From: Merdimonas sp963929015
GTDB lineage: Bacteria; Bacillota; Clostridia; Lachnospirales; Lachnospiraceae
Assembly: GCF_963929015.1 (NCBI RefSeq)
Contig: NZ_CAWVHE010000013.1
Location: 434,001-498,000, forward strand
Direction: 5' to 3'
Length of the DNA: 64,000 nucleotides
Shown: piece after piece, positions 16,806-25,940 of the stretch
Numbering within the stretch: the stretch's first letter is position 1
How the letters are laid out: each line of letters opens with the position of its first letter
The notes under the pieces: model-generated
What the model was told of the DNA's origin: nothing
Seen by the model: only the letters and a program-made list of their open reading frames with translations
Database searches by the model: none
Position numbers and translations under genes: made by a program

Positions 16806-18531
16806 GGTCCTCTCCTCCTTTCATCTGAGATTCATATACTTCACGGTAGATGGCGTTGGTCTTCAGAAGTTCCTCGGAAGTTCCCACGCCGTTGATCTGT
16901 CCGTTTTCCATCACAATGATCATATCTGCATCTTCCACAGAGGAAATTCTCTGGGCAATGATGATCTTGGTGGTATCCGGGATCTCTTCCCGGAAAGCCT
17001 TGCGGATCAGCGCGTCTGTCCTTGTGTCCACCGCGCTGGTGGAGTCATCCAGGATCAGGATCTTCGGCTTTTTCAGCAGGGCTCTCGCGATACAGAGTCT
17101 CTGCTTTTGTCCGCCGGATACGTTGTTTCCGCCTTCCACGATCATGGTGTTGTATTTTAATGGAAATTCATTGATAAACCCGTCTGCCTGGGCAAGCTTA
17201 CAGACTCTCTGCACTTCTTCGTTGCTGGCGTTTTCATCTCCCCAGCGGATGTTTTCGTAAATGCTTCCGGTAAAGAGGACGTTTTTCTGCAGTACCATGG
17301 ACACCTGGTCACGAAGTTTTTCCAGATTGTACTTGCGGACGTCCTGCCCGCCTACCTTGACACATCCTCTGGTTACATCATAGAGTCTTGGGATCAGCTG
17401 TACCAGCGTGGATTTGGCGCTTCCGGTACCGCCGATGACGCCCACCACCTGGCCGCTCTTAATATGAAGGCTGACGTCTTTGAGAGACAGGTTGCCGTCT
17501 TCTCCCGCATAGCTGAAATCCACATGTTCAAAGTCAATGTCTCCATTTGCCACTTCGGTCAGCGCGTCCGGCGCATCCTCCATCTCCGGCACCTCTTCCA
17601 GGACTTCCCGGATACGGTCAGAAGACGCCTCCGCGATCATGATCATAACAAAGACAAAGGATACCATCATCAGCGACATCAGGATCTGCATGGCATATAC
17701 CATGATACTGGTCAGCTCGCCGGTCTGCATGGTGCCAAAGACGATGTCTTCGCCTCCGATCAGCACGATCAGAAGCACCACCGTGTACATGACAAAGTTC
17801 ATGACCGGTGAGTTCCAGGCCACGATCATCTCTGCACGGGTAAAGAGGTCGAACACCTTCTGGGAGATCTTGTGGAATTTTTCATTCTCATGGTCTTCCC
17901 TTACATAAGCCTTTACCACCCTGGCCGCGTTGACATTTTCCTGGACAGTATTGTTCAGGACGTCGTACTCGTCAAACACCTGGATAAAATGCGGGTGCGC
18001 CTTTTTGGCGATGAAGATCAGCGCCCCGCCCAGGATCGGGATGGTCACCAGCATCAGACAGGCAATCTTCATGCTGATGGTAGCGGTCATGATCCAGGAC
18101 AGCACCACCATGATCGGCGCTCTTGCCAGCATACGGATGGAAAACATAAAGGCCATCTGTACGTTGGTGATGTCTGTGGTCAGTCTGGTTACCAGACTGG
18201 ACGTAGAAAAGTGATCAATATTTCCAAAGGAAAAATCCTGGATCTTATAAAAGATATCGTGTCTTAAATTCTTGGCATATCCTGCACCTGCCACGGCTGC
18301 CACCTGTCCGGCTTTCGCGCCGAAAAACAGGGATACCATAGCCATCACTACCAGGATCAGTCCCACCTTGATGATATAGTTCATATCCCCGTTCATGATC
18401 CCCACATCGATGATGTTGGCCATCAGAAGAGGGATCAGCACTTCCAGCAGCACCTCCAGGATTACCAGGACCGGAGCCAGGAAGGCCTGCTTCTTATATT
18501 CCCTGACTGACTGAAGCAACTTCCGATTCAT
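16798..18531 (-). CDS. ABC exporter half-transporter, degenerate ATP site
   Basis: A 577-residue membrane-plus-ATPase subunit. Walker A is GGTGSAKST and the signature is VSGGQKQRL, but Walker B reads LILDDSTSAVD, with aspartate where the catalytic glutamate normally stands. That change is characteristic of the non-hydrolytic site in heterodimeric exporters, so this protein should pair with the product of 14907-16805. Its start lies inside the MarR gene (38-base overlap), so regulator and exporter are one operon. Confidence 0.93.
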   Translation of the reverse strand: MNRKLLQSVREYKKQAFLAPVLVILEVLLEVLIPLLMANIIDVGIMNGDMNYIIKVGLILVVMAMVSLFFGAKAGQVAAVAGAGYAKNLRHDIFYKIQDFSFGNIDHFSTSSLVTRLTTDITNVQMAFMFSIRMLARAPIMVVLSWIMTATISMKIACLMLVTIPILGGALIFIAKKAHPHFIQVFDEYDVLNNTVQENVNAARVVKAYVREDHENEKFHKISQKVFDLFTRAEMIVAWNSPVMNFVMYTVVLLIVLIGGEDIVFGTMQTGELTSIMVYAMQILMSLMMVSFVFVMIMIAEASSDRIREVLEEVPEMEDAPDALTEVANGDIDFEHVDFSYAGEDGNLSLKDVSLHIKSGQVVGVIGGTGSAKSTLVQLIPRLYDVTRGCVKVGGQDVRKYNLEKLRDQVSMVLQKNVLFTGSIYENIRWGDENASNEEVQRVCKLAQADGFINEFPLKYNTMIVEGGNNVSGGQKQRLCIARALLKKPKILILDDSTSAVDTRTDALIRKAFREEIPDTTKIIIAQRISSVEDADMIIVMENGQINGVGTSEELLKTNAIYREVYESQMKGGEDHE

Positions 18532-18997
18532 TCTTTTCTTCCATCCTTTCTGTTCTTACATTTTCTTTTTCCCATGCACTTAAGTTTGAAGAGATATGCT
18601 TGAGAACTTTGAAAAAGACCTCCAGGTCCTCTTCTTCCACGCCTTCCCGGATCCGCCCCTCGGTCCGTTCAATGGCCGAAAGAAGCTCATCCCTTAGAAG
18701 GACCGCCTTGCGGGTGGGAATGATCCGCTTCAGCCTTGCGTCCTGCCTGGCGCATTCCCGGCGCACATACCCTTTGCTTTCCAGCATCCTTAAGTTTTCC
18801 GAAGCCGTGGATCTTCGGACCTTGAATTCTTTTTCCAGATCCTTCTGATAGAGATCCCGGTGCATCGTTTCAAACAAAATAAAATGCAGAATACTCTTCT
18901 GCAAAATCGTGAGATCTTCGGGCTTTTCATCCCAGAAAATCTGTCTTTTCAATTGATGAGAGACGCGGTTGATCCATTTTCCCGCATGATCTGCCAT
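18494..18997 (-). CDS. MarR-family transcriptional regulator
   Basis: A 167-residue winged helix-turn-helix protein; the recognition region is KDLEKEFKVRRSTASENLRMLESKGYVRR, followed by the wing. It leads the operon with the two exporter subunits and so is expected to repress it and respond to exported compounds. The start at 18997 is preferred for the AGAGGTGAT ribosome site; an ATG eleven codons upstream lacks one. The acidic C-terminal tail overlaps the next gene. Confidence 0.88.
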   Translation of the reverse strand: MADHAGKWINRVSHQLKRQIFWDEKPEDLTILQKSILHFILFETMHRDLYQKDLEKEFKVRRSTASENLRMLESKGYVRRECARQDARLKRIIPTRKAVLLRDELLSAIERTEGRIREGVEEEDLEVFFKVLKHISSNLSAWEKENVRTERMEEKNESEVASVSQGI

Positions 18998-19054
18998 ATC
19001 GGTATCACCTCTGTTTTTTGTATTTTTCATAACAGTTCGGTAACTAACAATATT

Positions 19055-19083
19055 ATACTAACGTCCTTTATTTTAATTGTCAA
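19055..19083 (-). promoter_or_regulatory. Promoter of the MarR-ABC exporter operon
   Basis: TTGACA (19078-19083) and TAGTAT (19055-19060) on the minus strand, spacer 17. The region 19025-19050 between this and the start codon is the natural place for a MarR operator, but I see no convincing palindrome. Confidence 0.7.
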
Positions 19084-19102
19084 CCGTTTTTTCGGCTAAA
19101 AA

Positions 19103-19146
19103 TTCCCGGAGATTTTTCCTGTTTTTTTACAGGACATCTCCGGGAA
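19103..19146 (-). terminator. Terminator after the DegV-B3/4 operon
   Basis: An 11-bp stem, TTCCCGGAGAT pairing with ATCTCCGGGAA, encloses a nested CCTGT/ACAGG hairpin and is followed by five T on the minus strand. Confidence 0.85.
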
Positions 19147-19149
19147 CAT

Positions 19150-19818
19150 TTATTCCGCGATCCAGCTTGTAAGGTCGGCTGCGCCGGCATATTGTTTCAG
19201 ATATGTTTCTCCATATTCCATGGCTTTTTCCAGTTCTTCTTTTCCGGAAAAGCAATAGATCAGCGTCAGGACTTCCTTCGTCTCTTCTGTGATCATGGCC
19301 CGTTCGGAATCGCTGGTGGAACTTCCCACAGGGCCAAGTGCATCGGCCAGCACCGGCAGGTTCTCGATATGAACCTCCGCCTTGCCGATCCCTTTATAGG
19401 TCTCTCCCGGCTTTCCGGTCCGGAAGACAAGCCGCTCTCCCAGGCGGCTCACATCATAGGAGCCTACAGAAAAACCGGACCGGATGGAGATCAGATTATT
19501 GGCGTCCACCACCGTGTTCACTTCATACAGCCCTTTCCCCTGGCCGATCCTCCGGATCAGCGCTTCCGAGGAGACCCGGTAGCGGCTGGGGTCCTTTCCG
19601 AATGCCTTGTAAGCGGCTCTGGATTCTTTGATATTGGGGATCTCATTGACCCCGTAATCAAAGATAGCATCCTTTACCTGTTTGTAAATCTCTTTTTTCA
19701 GATAGCTCCAAAGGGCTTCATTTTTCTGTTCTACGTTCACCCGGTACCAGAAACATCCCACTTTTGTATCGGGCCACAATTCCTTCATGGCGGGATCGAT
19801 CTTCAGTTCTTTTCTCAT
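19150..19818 (-). CDS. B3/4 domain protein (PheT editing-domain homologue)
   Basis: A 222-residue stand-alone protein with the B3/B4 fold found in the beta subunit of phenylalanyl-tRNA synthetase, where it hydrolyses mischarged tRNA. Recognisable family segments are RAAYKAFGKDPSRYR and VNTVVDANNLISI. Stand-alone members may act in trans on misacylated tRNA or related substrates; the function is unproven. Its ATG overlaps the stop of the DegV gene in the sequence TAATG, so the two are translationally coupled. Confidence 0.85.
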   Translation of the reverse strand: MRKELKIDPAMKELWPDTKVGCFWYRVNVEQKNEALWSYLKKEIYKQVKDAIFDYGVNEIPNIKESRAAYKAFGKDPSRYRVSSEALIRRIGQGKGLYEVNTVVDANNLISIRSGFSVGSYDVSRLGERLVFRTGKPGETYKGIGKAEVHIENLPVLADALGPVGSSTSDSERAMITEETKEVLTLIYCFSGKEELEKAMEYGETYLKQYAGAADLTSWIAE

Positions 19819-20684
19819 TATCTGTGATCTCCCATGCAGAATACGGCTACTACGCCGGGGCCGGTGTGGCTTCCGATCACCGTACCGATATTGTTGATCA
19901 GGATATTGTCAATGCCCATCTTTTCACGGACCAGTCCGGCCACATATTCCGCGTCCTCTACGCAGTCGCCGTGGGTGATCATGACAATATCATTTTCCTT
20001 CCAGTTCTTTGCCTGCTCCACAGCCATATCCACGATCTTGTTAAGAGATTTCTTTCTTCCTCTTTCTTTTCCGATCACCTGGAGCTTTCCTTCATTATCC
20101 ATATAGATAATGGGCTTGATCTTTACCATGGTGCCGACCACAGCTGTCGCTTTGGAGATCCGGCCTCCCCGGTGCAGATGATTTAAGTCGTCCACGGTAA
20201 CGTCGTGGCAGATATGTAATTTGTTCTCCTCTACCCACTTGGCCACTTCTTCTATGGACATGCCTTCACTCTTTCTCTTCAGCGCGTAATAAAGAAGCAG
20301 CGCTTCTCCTAAGCAGGCGCACAGGGTGTCGATGACGATCACCTTCCGGTCCGGATACTCTTCTTTTAACTCTTCCGCCGCCATCATCATGCTGTTGCAG
20401 GTGCCGCTAAGTCCGGAAGAGAATGCCAGGTGAAGCACGTCCTTTCCTTCTTTCAGGAAAGGCTCCAGCGCCTCCTTTGCCTGCTCCGGGTTGATCTGGG
20501 AAGTGGTGGCCATCTTCCCGTCCCGAAGCTTCTGGAAAAATTCTTTGGAGGACAGACCATTCATATCTTCATAGGTCTCTCCGTCGATCGTATATTTCAG
20601 AGCAATGACCGGAACCTGTCTTTCCTCCAGCCATTCTTTTGGCAAGTCTACCGTACTGTTTACCGTAATCACAAATTCACTCAT
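19818..20684 (-). CDS. DegV family fatty-acid-binding protein
   Basis: A 288-residue two-domain DegV protein. It starts MSEFVITVNSTVDLPKEW and has MATTSQINP and AFSSGLSGTCNS, the segments that cradle the carboxyl group of a bound fatty acid. FakB proteins of this family present fatty acids to the kinase FakA; whether this copy does so is not shown. The ATG at 20684 has AAGGAGGATTGGTC; an upstream open extension has none. It is followed directly by the coupled B3/4 gene. Confidence 0.9.
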   Translation of the reverse strand: MSEFVITVNSTVDLPKEWLEERQVPVIALKYTIDGETYEDMNGLSSKEFFQKLRDGKMATTSQINPEQAKEALEPFLKEGKDVLHLAFSSGLSGTCNSMMMAAEELKEEYPDRKVIVIDTLCACLGEALLLYYALKRKSEGMSIEEVAKWVEENKLHICHDVTVDDLNHLHRGGRISKATAVVGTMVKIKPIIYMDNEGKLQVIGKERGRKKSLNKIVDMAVEQAKNWKENDIVMITHGDCVEDAEYVAGLVREKMGIDNILINNIGTVIGSHTGPGVVAVFCMGDHR

Positions 20685-20737
20685 GACCAATCCTCCTTGA
20701 GTAACAATTTCTAACCCATTATACCACCCTTTTTCTG

Positions 20738-22159
20738 TCAATTCAATTTCACATTCAGATAATTCCGCCCGGACAGAGTTTTATTGAAACAAATACTTAA
20801 CACCACGATCACGAAACCGGCCGCAAATCCGATCCAGTTCAAAAGAGCTGTCAGGATCAGAAGTTCCAGACGCATAAATTTCAGGGCATATCCCAGTTCA
20901 AAATTGGGCTGCGTATAATTGGCCACAGCCACAAATGCCATATACAGCATCACTTCAGAATTAAACCAGCCGGACTGTACGGAAAACTCTCCCATCACAA
21001 GGCCGGCGATCACACTTAAGGGCGTACTTAACATCGTAGGCGTGCTCATGGCCGCAAGCCTTAGTCCGTCAATGGCAATCTCCAGCATCAGAAGCTGAAA
21101 GATAATGGGAATGTTGACTTCTCCCTTTACCATCACAAAATCAAATACTTCCGGGATCCACCGGGGATTCTGTACAAAGAGCAGAAAAACCGGTGTCAGA
21201 AATACGGTCAGCAAAGTGATCAGCCCTCTGGCCGTCTTCAGATAGAGATTGGTGAGGGTCGGGAAATAATAGTCATTGGCCTCCTCGATCACATCAAAGA
21301 TCGAAGTAGGCAGGATCATGGCAGACGGGGAATTGTCCACCAGGATCACGATCTTTCCCTCCAGCAGGCAGGCAGCCGCCGTGTCCGGACGCTCGGTATA
21401 CTTGAATTTGGGAAATGGATTGTACCATTTGCGCCGGAACAGGCATTCCGCAAGGCTCTGCTGATTCATCCGAAGATCGTCCGCCCGGATCTCTTCGATC
21501 CGCCGCTTCACATTGAGAAGCAGTTCCCGGTCCACCCGGTCGCTCATGTAGCACACCGCAACGTCTGTACGGGAACTGTCCCCCACTTCTTTCATCTCCA
21601 TCACCAGATGGGGATCCCGGATCCTTCGCCGCATCAGCGCCGTATTGAATACAATGGTTTCCACAAATCCGTCCCTGGATCCCCGGAGAGACTTATCCTT
21701 GGCCGGCTCGTCCACACTTCTTGCCGGATAGGTCCTGCAGTCAATGGCAGCACAGCCCTCATACCCGTCGATAAACAGGCAGGTAACACCGGATAAAAGG
21801 TTGCGGATCACTGCGTCAAAATCTTCCAGCACCTCCACCTCCACATAGGGGATCCCGATCCGGGTAAACTGCTGCATGTCCGCAGGCATCTCTTCTTCCT
21901 TGATCTTCATCATGGAATCCATCACCTTAAGCATGACTTCATCCTTGGTAAATCCGTCTATAAAATAAAAGGTTGCCATCCGGCCGCCGATCAGAAGATC
22001 TCTCTTTACCAGGTCAAAGCTTTCCTGCACCGGCAGGATCTGATTCATATAGCCGGCATTCTCCTCCCTGGACCCGCCGATCTTCGTATGTTTCAGTTTT
22101 TCCCTCTCTTCTTCTTTCTTCCTCATCCGGGACTGCTGCTTTTCCTTTTTATCTGCCAT
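20738..22159 (-). CDS. spoVAF: Spore germination/stage V protein SpoVAF (GerA family)
   Basis: A 473-residue GerA-type protein with a soluble N-terminal half and about five membrane helices from residue 300 on. The C-terminal block AMSTPTMLSTPLSVIAGL and the run ending YTQPNFELGYALKF match SpoVAF rather than receptor GerAA subunits. SpoVAF sits in the spore inner membrane and works with the SpoVA dipicolinate channel during germination. It stands apart from any spoVA genes here. It starts with a lysine/glutamate-rich segment. Its presence implies that the organism makes endospores. Confidence 0.88.
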   Translation of the reverse strand: MADKKEKQQSRMRKKEEEREKLKHTKIGGSREENAGYMNQILPVQESFDLVKRDLLIGGRMATFYFIDGFTKDEVMLKVMDSMMKIKEEEMPADMQQFTRIGIPYVEVEVLEDFDAVIRNLLSGVTCLFIDGYEGCAAIDCRTYPARSVDEPAKDKSLRGSRDGFVETIVFNTALMRRRIRDPHLVMEMKEVGDSSRTDVAVCYMSDRVDRELLLNVKRRIEEIRADDLRMNQQSLAECLFRRKWYNPFPKFKYTERPDTAAACLLEGKIVILVDNSPSAMILPTSIFDVIEEANDYYFPTLTNLYLKTARGLITLLTVFLTPVFLLFVQNPRWIPEVFDFVMVKGEVNIPIIFQLLMLEIAIDGLRLAAMSTPTMLSTPLSVIAGLVMGEFSVQSGWFNSEVMLYMAFVAVANYTQPNFELGYALKFMRLELLILTALLNWIGFAAGFVIVVLSICFNKTLSGRNYLNVKLN

Positions 22160-22271
22160 GGTGGTTCCCCGCCTTTCTGCTTTGTGCGGCTTTTCGCCGG
22201 CCCATTCTCTTCTGATAAAACAGTATGTCCGGATCTGTCCGGAATTATGTATTTTTCTTGTAATGGTTCAT

Positions 22272-22787
22272 CTATTTTGTGGTGCTTCCGAATCCGCCGT
22301 TTCGGATCCCTTCCGCATCGTCGTCGACCGTAATGCCATACTCCACAAAGATTCCCTGCATAAATCCGGTTCCGGCGGCTAATTCCACCGTCTTCCCCTC
22401 TTTGCTGTCGTTAGTGATCTTTGCAAAAATATGCCCTTCGTTATCAGAACCGTAATAGTCGCTGTCAATAATGCCCACGGTATTATTCAGCTGCAGACGG
22501 TACTTGAATCCCAGTCCGCTTCTCGGATAGCACTTCAGCACCCAGTCCAGGTCCATTTTCACACGGATTCCGGTAGGGATCTTCACCGTCTCCCCCGGCG
22601 CCAGCGTTATGGATACCGGAGTATAGAAGTCATATCCCGCGGATCCTGCGGTTGCCCGCCTGGGCAGGCAGATCCTGTCATAAATCTCCCGGATCTCTGT
22701 TTCCGGCGCCGCGCCGAACGAATCCTGATATCCTTCCAGGAACTGTCCGAAGCTTACTTTCTCAAACTGTGCGATTCTTTTTGCCAT
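22272..22787 (-). CDS. dut: dUTP diphosphatase
   Basis: A 171-residue trimeric-type dUTPase that removes dUTP and supplies dUMP. All five motifs are visible: AGSAGYDFY, PRSGLG, NNTVGIIDSDYYG, GTGFMQGIF and the C-terminal RNGGFGSTT that closes over the active site. A 45-residue N-terminal segment precedes motif 1, longer than in the minimal enzyme. It starts 19 bases after the ABC ATPase gene with an AGGAG site, so it may be co-transcribed with the tryptophan-type transporter. Confidence 0.94.
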   Translation of the reverse strand: MAKRIAQFEKVSFGQFLEGYQDSFGAAPETEIREIYDRICLPRRATAGSAGYDFYTPVSITLAPGETVKIPTGIRVKMDLDWVLKCYPRSGLGFKYRLQLNNTVGIIDSDYYGSDNEGHIFAKITNDSKEGKTVELAAGTGFMQGIFVEYGITVDDDAEGIRNGGFGSTTK

Positions 22788-22805
22788 TTCATATTCTCCT
22801 GTTCT

Positions 22806-23579
22806 CTAGTTTCCACACTCGATACTGATCTCATTAAAGAGAGTCAGCACGTCTTCTACGGATACCGCCTGCTTTTCCTCTCCCTTTTTATCCAGGATCA
22901 CCGTTCCTTCGTGCATCATGATCAGACGGTCGCCGTACTCTACCGCGTATCTTAAATTGTGTGTCACCATGATGGTGGTCAGCTTCTTTTCCCGCACGAT
23001 CCGGTCTGTCAGTTCCATGATCAGATCCGCCGTCTTGGGATCCAGCGCCGCCGTGTGTTCATCCAGGATCAGGAATTCAATGGGCGTCATAGTGGACATC
23101 AGAAGCGCCATAGCCTGACGCTGCCCGCCGGAAAGCGCCCCCACCTTCACATCCAGTTTATCCTCCAGGCCAAGGCCAAGCCAGGAGAGCTGCTCCCTGT
23201 AAAAATCAATGCGGGCCTTATTGGTGCCTCTTCCCAGTCCGTATAGCTTTCCCTTATTGTCTGCCAGAGACATATTTTCCAGGATCGTCATGGACGGGCA
23301 GGTTCCCATGGCCGGATTCTGATAAACTCTTCCGATCTTTGCGTTTCTCTTAAATTCTTTTTCCTTTGTAATATCCCTGCCTCCCATCAGGATCTGTCCC
23401 GACTCCGCCGGGATGCTCCCGCAGATAATGTTCAGCATGGAGGTTTTTCCGGAACCATTGCTTCCCACCACGGAGAGGAACTCTCCTTTTTCAATGGTCA
23501 GGTCAAATCCTTTAAACAGGCACATTTCATTGATGGTTCCCGGATTATAATATTTACTGATTCCTTTTAATTCAAGCAT
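22806..23579 (-). CDS. ABC transporter ATPase (tryptophan-type, TrpZ-like)
   Basis: A 257-residue ATPase with Walker A GSNGSGKTS, signature LSGGQRQAM and Walker B FLILDEHTAALD. It overlaps the permease gene by eight bases and completes a binding protein, permease and ATPase operon. The set resembles the TrpXYZ importers of Firmicutes, and the T-box in front of it with a UGG specifier supports tryptophan as the substrate. That substrate call is inferred from regulation and context. Confidence 0.9.
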   Translation of the reverse strand: MLELKGISKYYNPGTINEMCLFKGFDLTIEKGEFLSVVGSNGSGKTSMLNIICGSIPAESGQILMGGRDITKEKEFKRNAKIGRVYQNPAMGTCPSMTILENMSLADNKGKLYGLGRGTNKARIDFYREQLSWLGLGLEDKLDVKVGALSGGQRQAMALLMSTMTPIEFLILDEHTAALDPKTADLIMELTDRIVREKKLTTIMVTHNLRYAVEYGDRLIMMHEGTVILDKKGEEKQAVSVEDVLTLFNEISIECGN

Positions 23580-24453
23580 CTGCCTTCACCTTCTTCTTTC
23601 TTTCCATACTGATCAGCAAAATGATCAGGAAAAGCACTGCTGTGATCAGCTTCATGGCCTGGGGCTCAAAGCTTCGGAGCGCTATGGCCACACATGCCTT
23701 GTAGATCACAGAACCGATCAGTACCGTGGAGGTCGCTTTCAAAAGCGTTACCTTGCGGAACAGGCTGGTGCCGATGATCACACTTGCCAGACCGATGACA
23801 ATGGCTCCGGTTCCGCTGGAGATCTCAAACACCCGCTCCTCCTGGGCAAAAACACAGCCGGCCAGGGACACCAGGCCGTTTGCGATAGCCAGACCTAAGA
23901 TCTTCACATTTCCCTGATCCTTTGCAAGGGAGGTAACCAGTACCGCATTGTCTCCGACCGCTCTTAACAGATAACCGGATTTCGTCTTTAAGTACAGATC
24001 CAGGATCACCTTGCAGACAATGGTAAGAAGGAAGATCAGGATCAATGTGGTATAAGGCGAAAGCGCCTTAGGGATCAGTCCTTCGATCCGGTCGTTCTTA
24101 AAAATGGTCTCCTGGGAGAACAGCGGTACATTGGAAGTTCCTGCAATATAAAGATTGATGGACCACAAAGCCGTCATCATAATGATACCGGACAACAGAT
24201 CCCTTACCTTTCCTTTTACATGGATCAGTCCCGTGCAGATTCCTGCCAGGACGCCTGCCAGAAAGGCGATCGGAAGGGTCAGATACGGATCCATGCCTCT
24301 GGTGATGAGAGCGGCTGTTACCGCCGCTCCCAGAGGAAAACTTCCGTCTACGGTCAGATCCGGAAAATCCAGGATCTTGTATGTGATATAAACTCCCAGT
24401 GCAAGGATCCCGTAGATCAGGCCCTGCTCCAGTATGGTAATAAAAAAGTTCAT
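23572..24453 (-). CDS. ABC transporter permease (tryptophan-type, TrpY-like)
   Basis: A 293-residue permease of the branched-chain/ribose-type family (BPD_transp_2) with about eight helices. YKILDFPDLTVDGSFPLGAA near the N-terminus is typical of the permeases that pair with ABC_sub_bind lipoproteins. It is the middle gene of the T-box-controlled operon. Confidence 0.9.
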   Translation of the reverse strand: MNFFITILEQGLIYGILALGVYITYKILDFPDLTVDGSFPLGAAVTAALITRGMDPYLTLPIAFLAGVLAGICTGLIHVKGKVRDLLSGIIMMTALWSINLYIAGTSNVPLFSQETIFKNDRIEGLIPKALSPYTTLILIFLLTIVCKVILDLYLKTKSGYLLRAVGDNAVLVTSLAKDQGNVKILGLAIANGLVSLAGCVFAQEERVFEISSGTGAIVIGLASVIIGTSLFRKVTLLKATSTVLIGSVIYKACVAIALRSFEPQAMKLITAVLFLIILLISMERKKKVKADA

Positions 24454-24471
24454 GAAAATGCCTCCTAATGT

Positions 24472-25485
24472 TTACTCCGCGGTGATCTCGTCAAAGCTTT
24501 CTACCGCAGAGGATATTAATGCTTCCGGAATGGTAATGCCAAGATTTTCCGCCACTTTGGTATTCACATAGAATCCGGGTTCTGTGATCACTTCGCTGGC
24601 CATCTCGGAAGCCTCTTTTTCTCCTTTGAGGATCTGGGCCGCCATCTTGCCGGTCTGCTCGCCAAGGGCGATATAGTCGATCCCCTCTGCAGCCAGACAT
24701 CCGATCTTCACCTGCTCGATCTCGCTTCCAAATACCGGAACCTTCTGCTCATTTGCCTTCTCCAGAATAGTAGGAAGAGAAGCCACCACCGTGTTGTCTG
24801 TCAGGTTAGTGATACAGTCCACCTTGCTTAACAGATCGTCTGCAGCCAGAGCCACGTCCGCTGTAGTGGAGATGCCGGTGGTCACCAGTTCAAATCCATA
24901 ATCTCCTGCCAGAGCTTCGTATTCTTCAATGGCAGATACCGAATTGGCCTCGCTGGTCGTATACATGATTCCCAGGGTTTTGGCGTCCGGAAGGATCTCC
25001 CGCATCATTTTCAACTGTTCCTCAATAGGCAGTTTATCCGAAGTTCCTGTCACATTCCCTACCGGCATGCCGTCCGCATCGGTCAGTTCCGCAGCCTCTG
25101 TATCGGTGACTGCTGTATAAACCACCGGAATATCTGTATCCATGGCCGCGTTGTATGCGCTCTGTGCACTGGGTGTTGCGATGGCACAGATCAGATCCAC
25201 ACCGGAAGACACGAAGCTGTCGGAAATCTGTCCTGTGGTTCCCATGTCAGAAGCCGCGTTCTGATAATCTACCGTCAGATTCTCTCCTTCCACAATCCCT
25301 TCTGCCTCAAGGCCGGCCAGGAAACCTTCCCTGCAGTTATCCAGAGAACCATGCTCTGCAAACTGGGAGATCCCGATGGTGTAACCGTCTTCTCCGCCGC
25401 TTTCGGAAGAGCCGGAGCCGCATCCTGCTGCCATCACTGCTGTCATCGCTGTTACCAAAAGTCCTGCCATTAATTTCTTCTTCAT
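24472..25485 (-). CDS. ABC substrate-binding lipoprotein (TrpX-like)
   Basis: A 337-residue lipoprotein of the ABC_sub_bind family. The signal peptide MKKKLMAGLLVTAMTAVMAA ends in a GCGSG lipobox. The mature part starts YTIGISQFAEHGSLDNCREG, the usual opening of this family. The ATG at 25485 has AAAGGAGAC upstream. It is the first gene after the T-box leader. Family members bind tryptophan or other aromatic amino acids; the T-box specifier argues for tryptophan. Confidence 0.9.
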   Translation of the reverse strand: MKKKLMAGLLVTAMTAVMAAGCGSGSSESGGEDGYTIGISQFAEHGSLDNCREGFLAGLEAEGIVEGENLTVDYQNAASDMGTTGQISDSFVSSGVDLICAIATPSAQSAYNAAMDTDIPVVYTAVTDTEAAELTDADGMPVGNVTGTSDKLPIEEQLKMMREILPDAKTLGIMYTTSEANSVSAIEEYEALAGDYGFELVTTGISTTADVALAADDLLSKVDCITNLTDNTVVASLPTILEKANEQKVPVFGSEIEQVKIGCLAAEGIDYIALGEQTGKMAAQILKGEKEASEMASEVITEPGFYVNTKVAENLGITIPEALISSAVESFDEITAE

Positions 25486-25597
25486 AATTTTGTCTCCTTT
25501 TCTTTTTTTGATGCGAGATGCGTTTGCCAGCATCCCGGATTGTTAGGAGAGAAAATAGATCCGGACGGCGCCGCCATGTTATAACCGTGTTATGAAA

Positions 25598-25874
25598 TAA
25601 AAAACCGCCTCAAACATAAGGTTTGAGGCGGTAATATAATCATATCATCGCGGTACCACTCAAATTGACGAATCGTCCACTTTTCTCATGTACTAACATA
25701 CACTCCTGATTGATAACGGGTTCGGTTCCCGACAAACCATACTCTCCGAAGATTTCAGGCCGCCCTCGAAAGTCCATTCACTGACCAGATCCATACAGCA
25801 ATCCCACCGCCTGCCGCTCTCTTTGACTTCTCCAGATCAGCTACTACTCTTTCTCATCGGTTTTTCTTTTTACA
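25598..25874 (-). ncRNA. T-box leader, UGG (tryptophan) specifier
   Basis: The minus strand contains the T-box AGTGGTACCGCG (25649-25660), followed by a 12-bp terminator ACCGCCTCAAAC/GTTTGAGGCGGT (25604-25632) with a T run. In Stem I the sequence GTGAATGGACTTTC places UGG (25774-25776) in the specifier loop after the customary GAA. UGG is the tryptophan codon. Uncharged tRNA-Trp should pair with the specifier and the T-box bulge and prevent termination, turning on the downstream ABC importer when tryptophan is scarce. The T-box and terminator are certain; the specifier position rests on reading the Stem I fold by eye. Confidence 0.88.
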
Positions 25875-25880
25875 CGTATT

Positions 25881-25909
25881 ACTTTAATTCAACAAAGTAC
25901 ATTTGTCAA
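25881..25909 (-). promoter_or_regulatory. Promoter of the T-box/tryptophan importer operon
   Basis: TTGACA (25904-25909) and TAAAGT (25881-25886) on the minus strand with a 17-base spacer; transcription should start near 25874. Confidence 0.65.
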
Positions 25910-25940
25910 GACAAAGTTTGTTAAATGTTTCTGTTATCTG

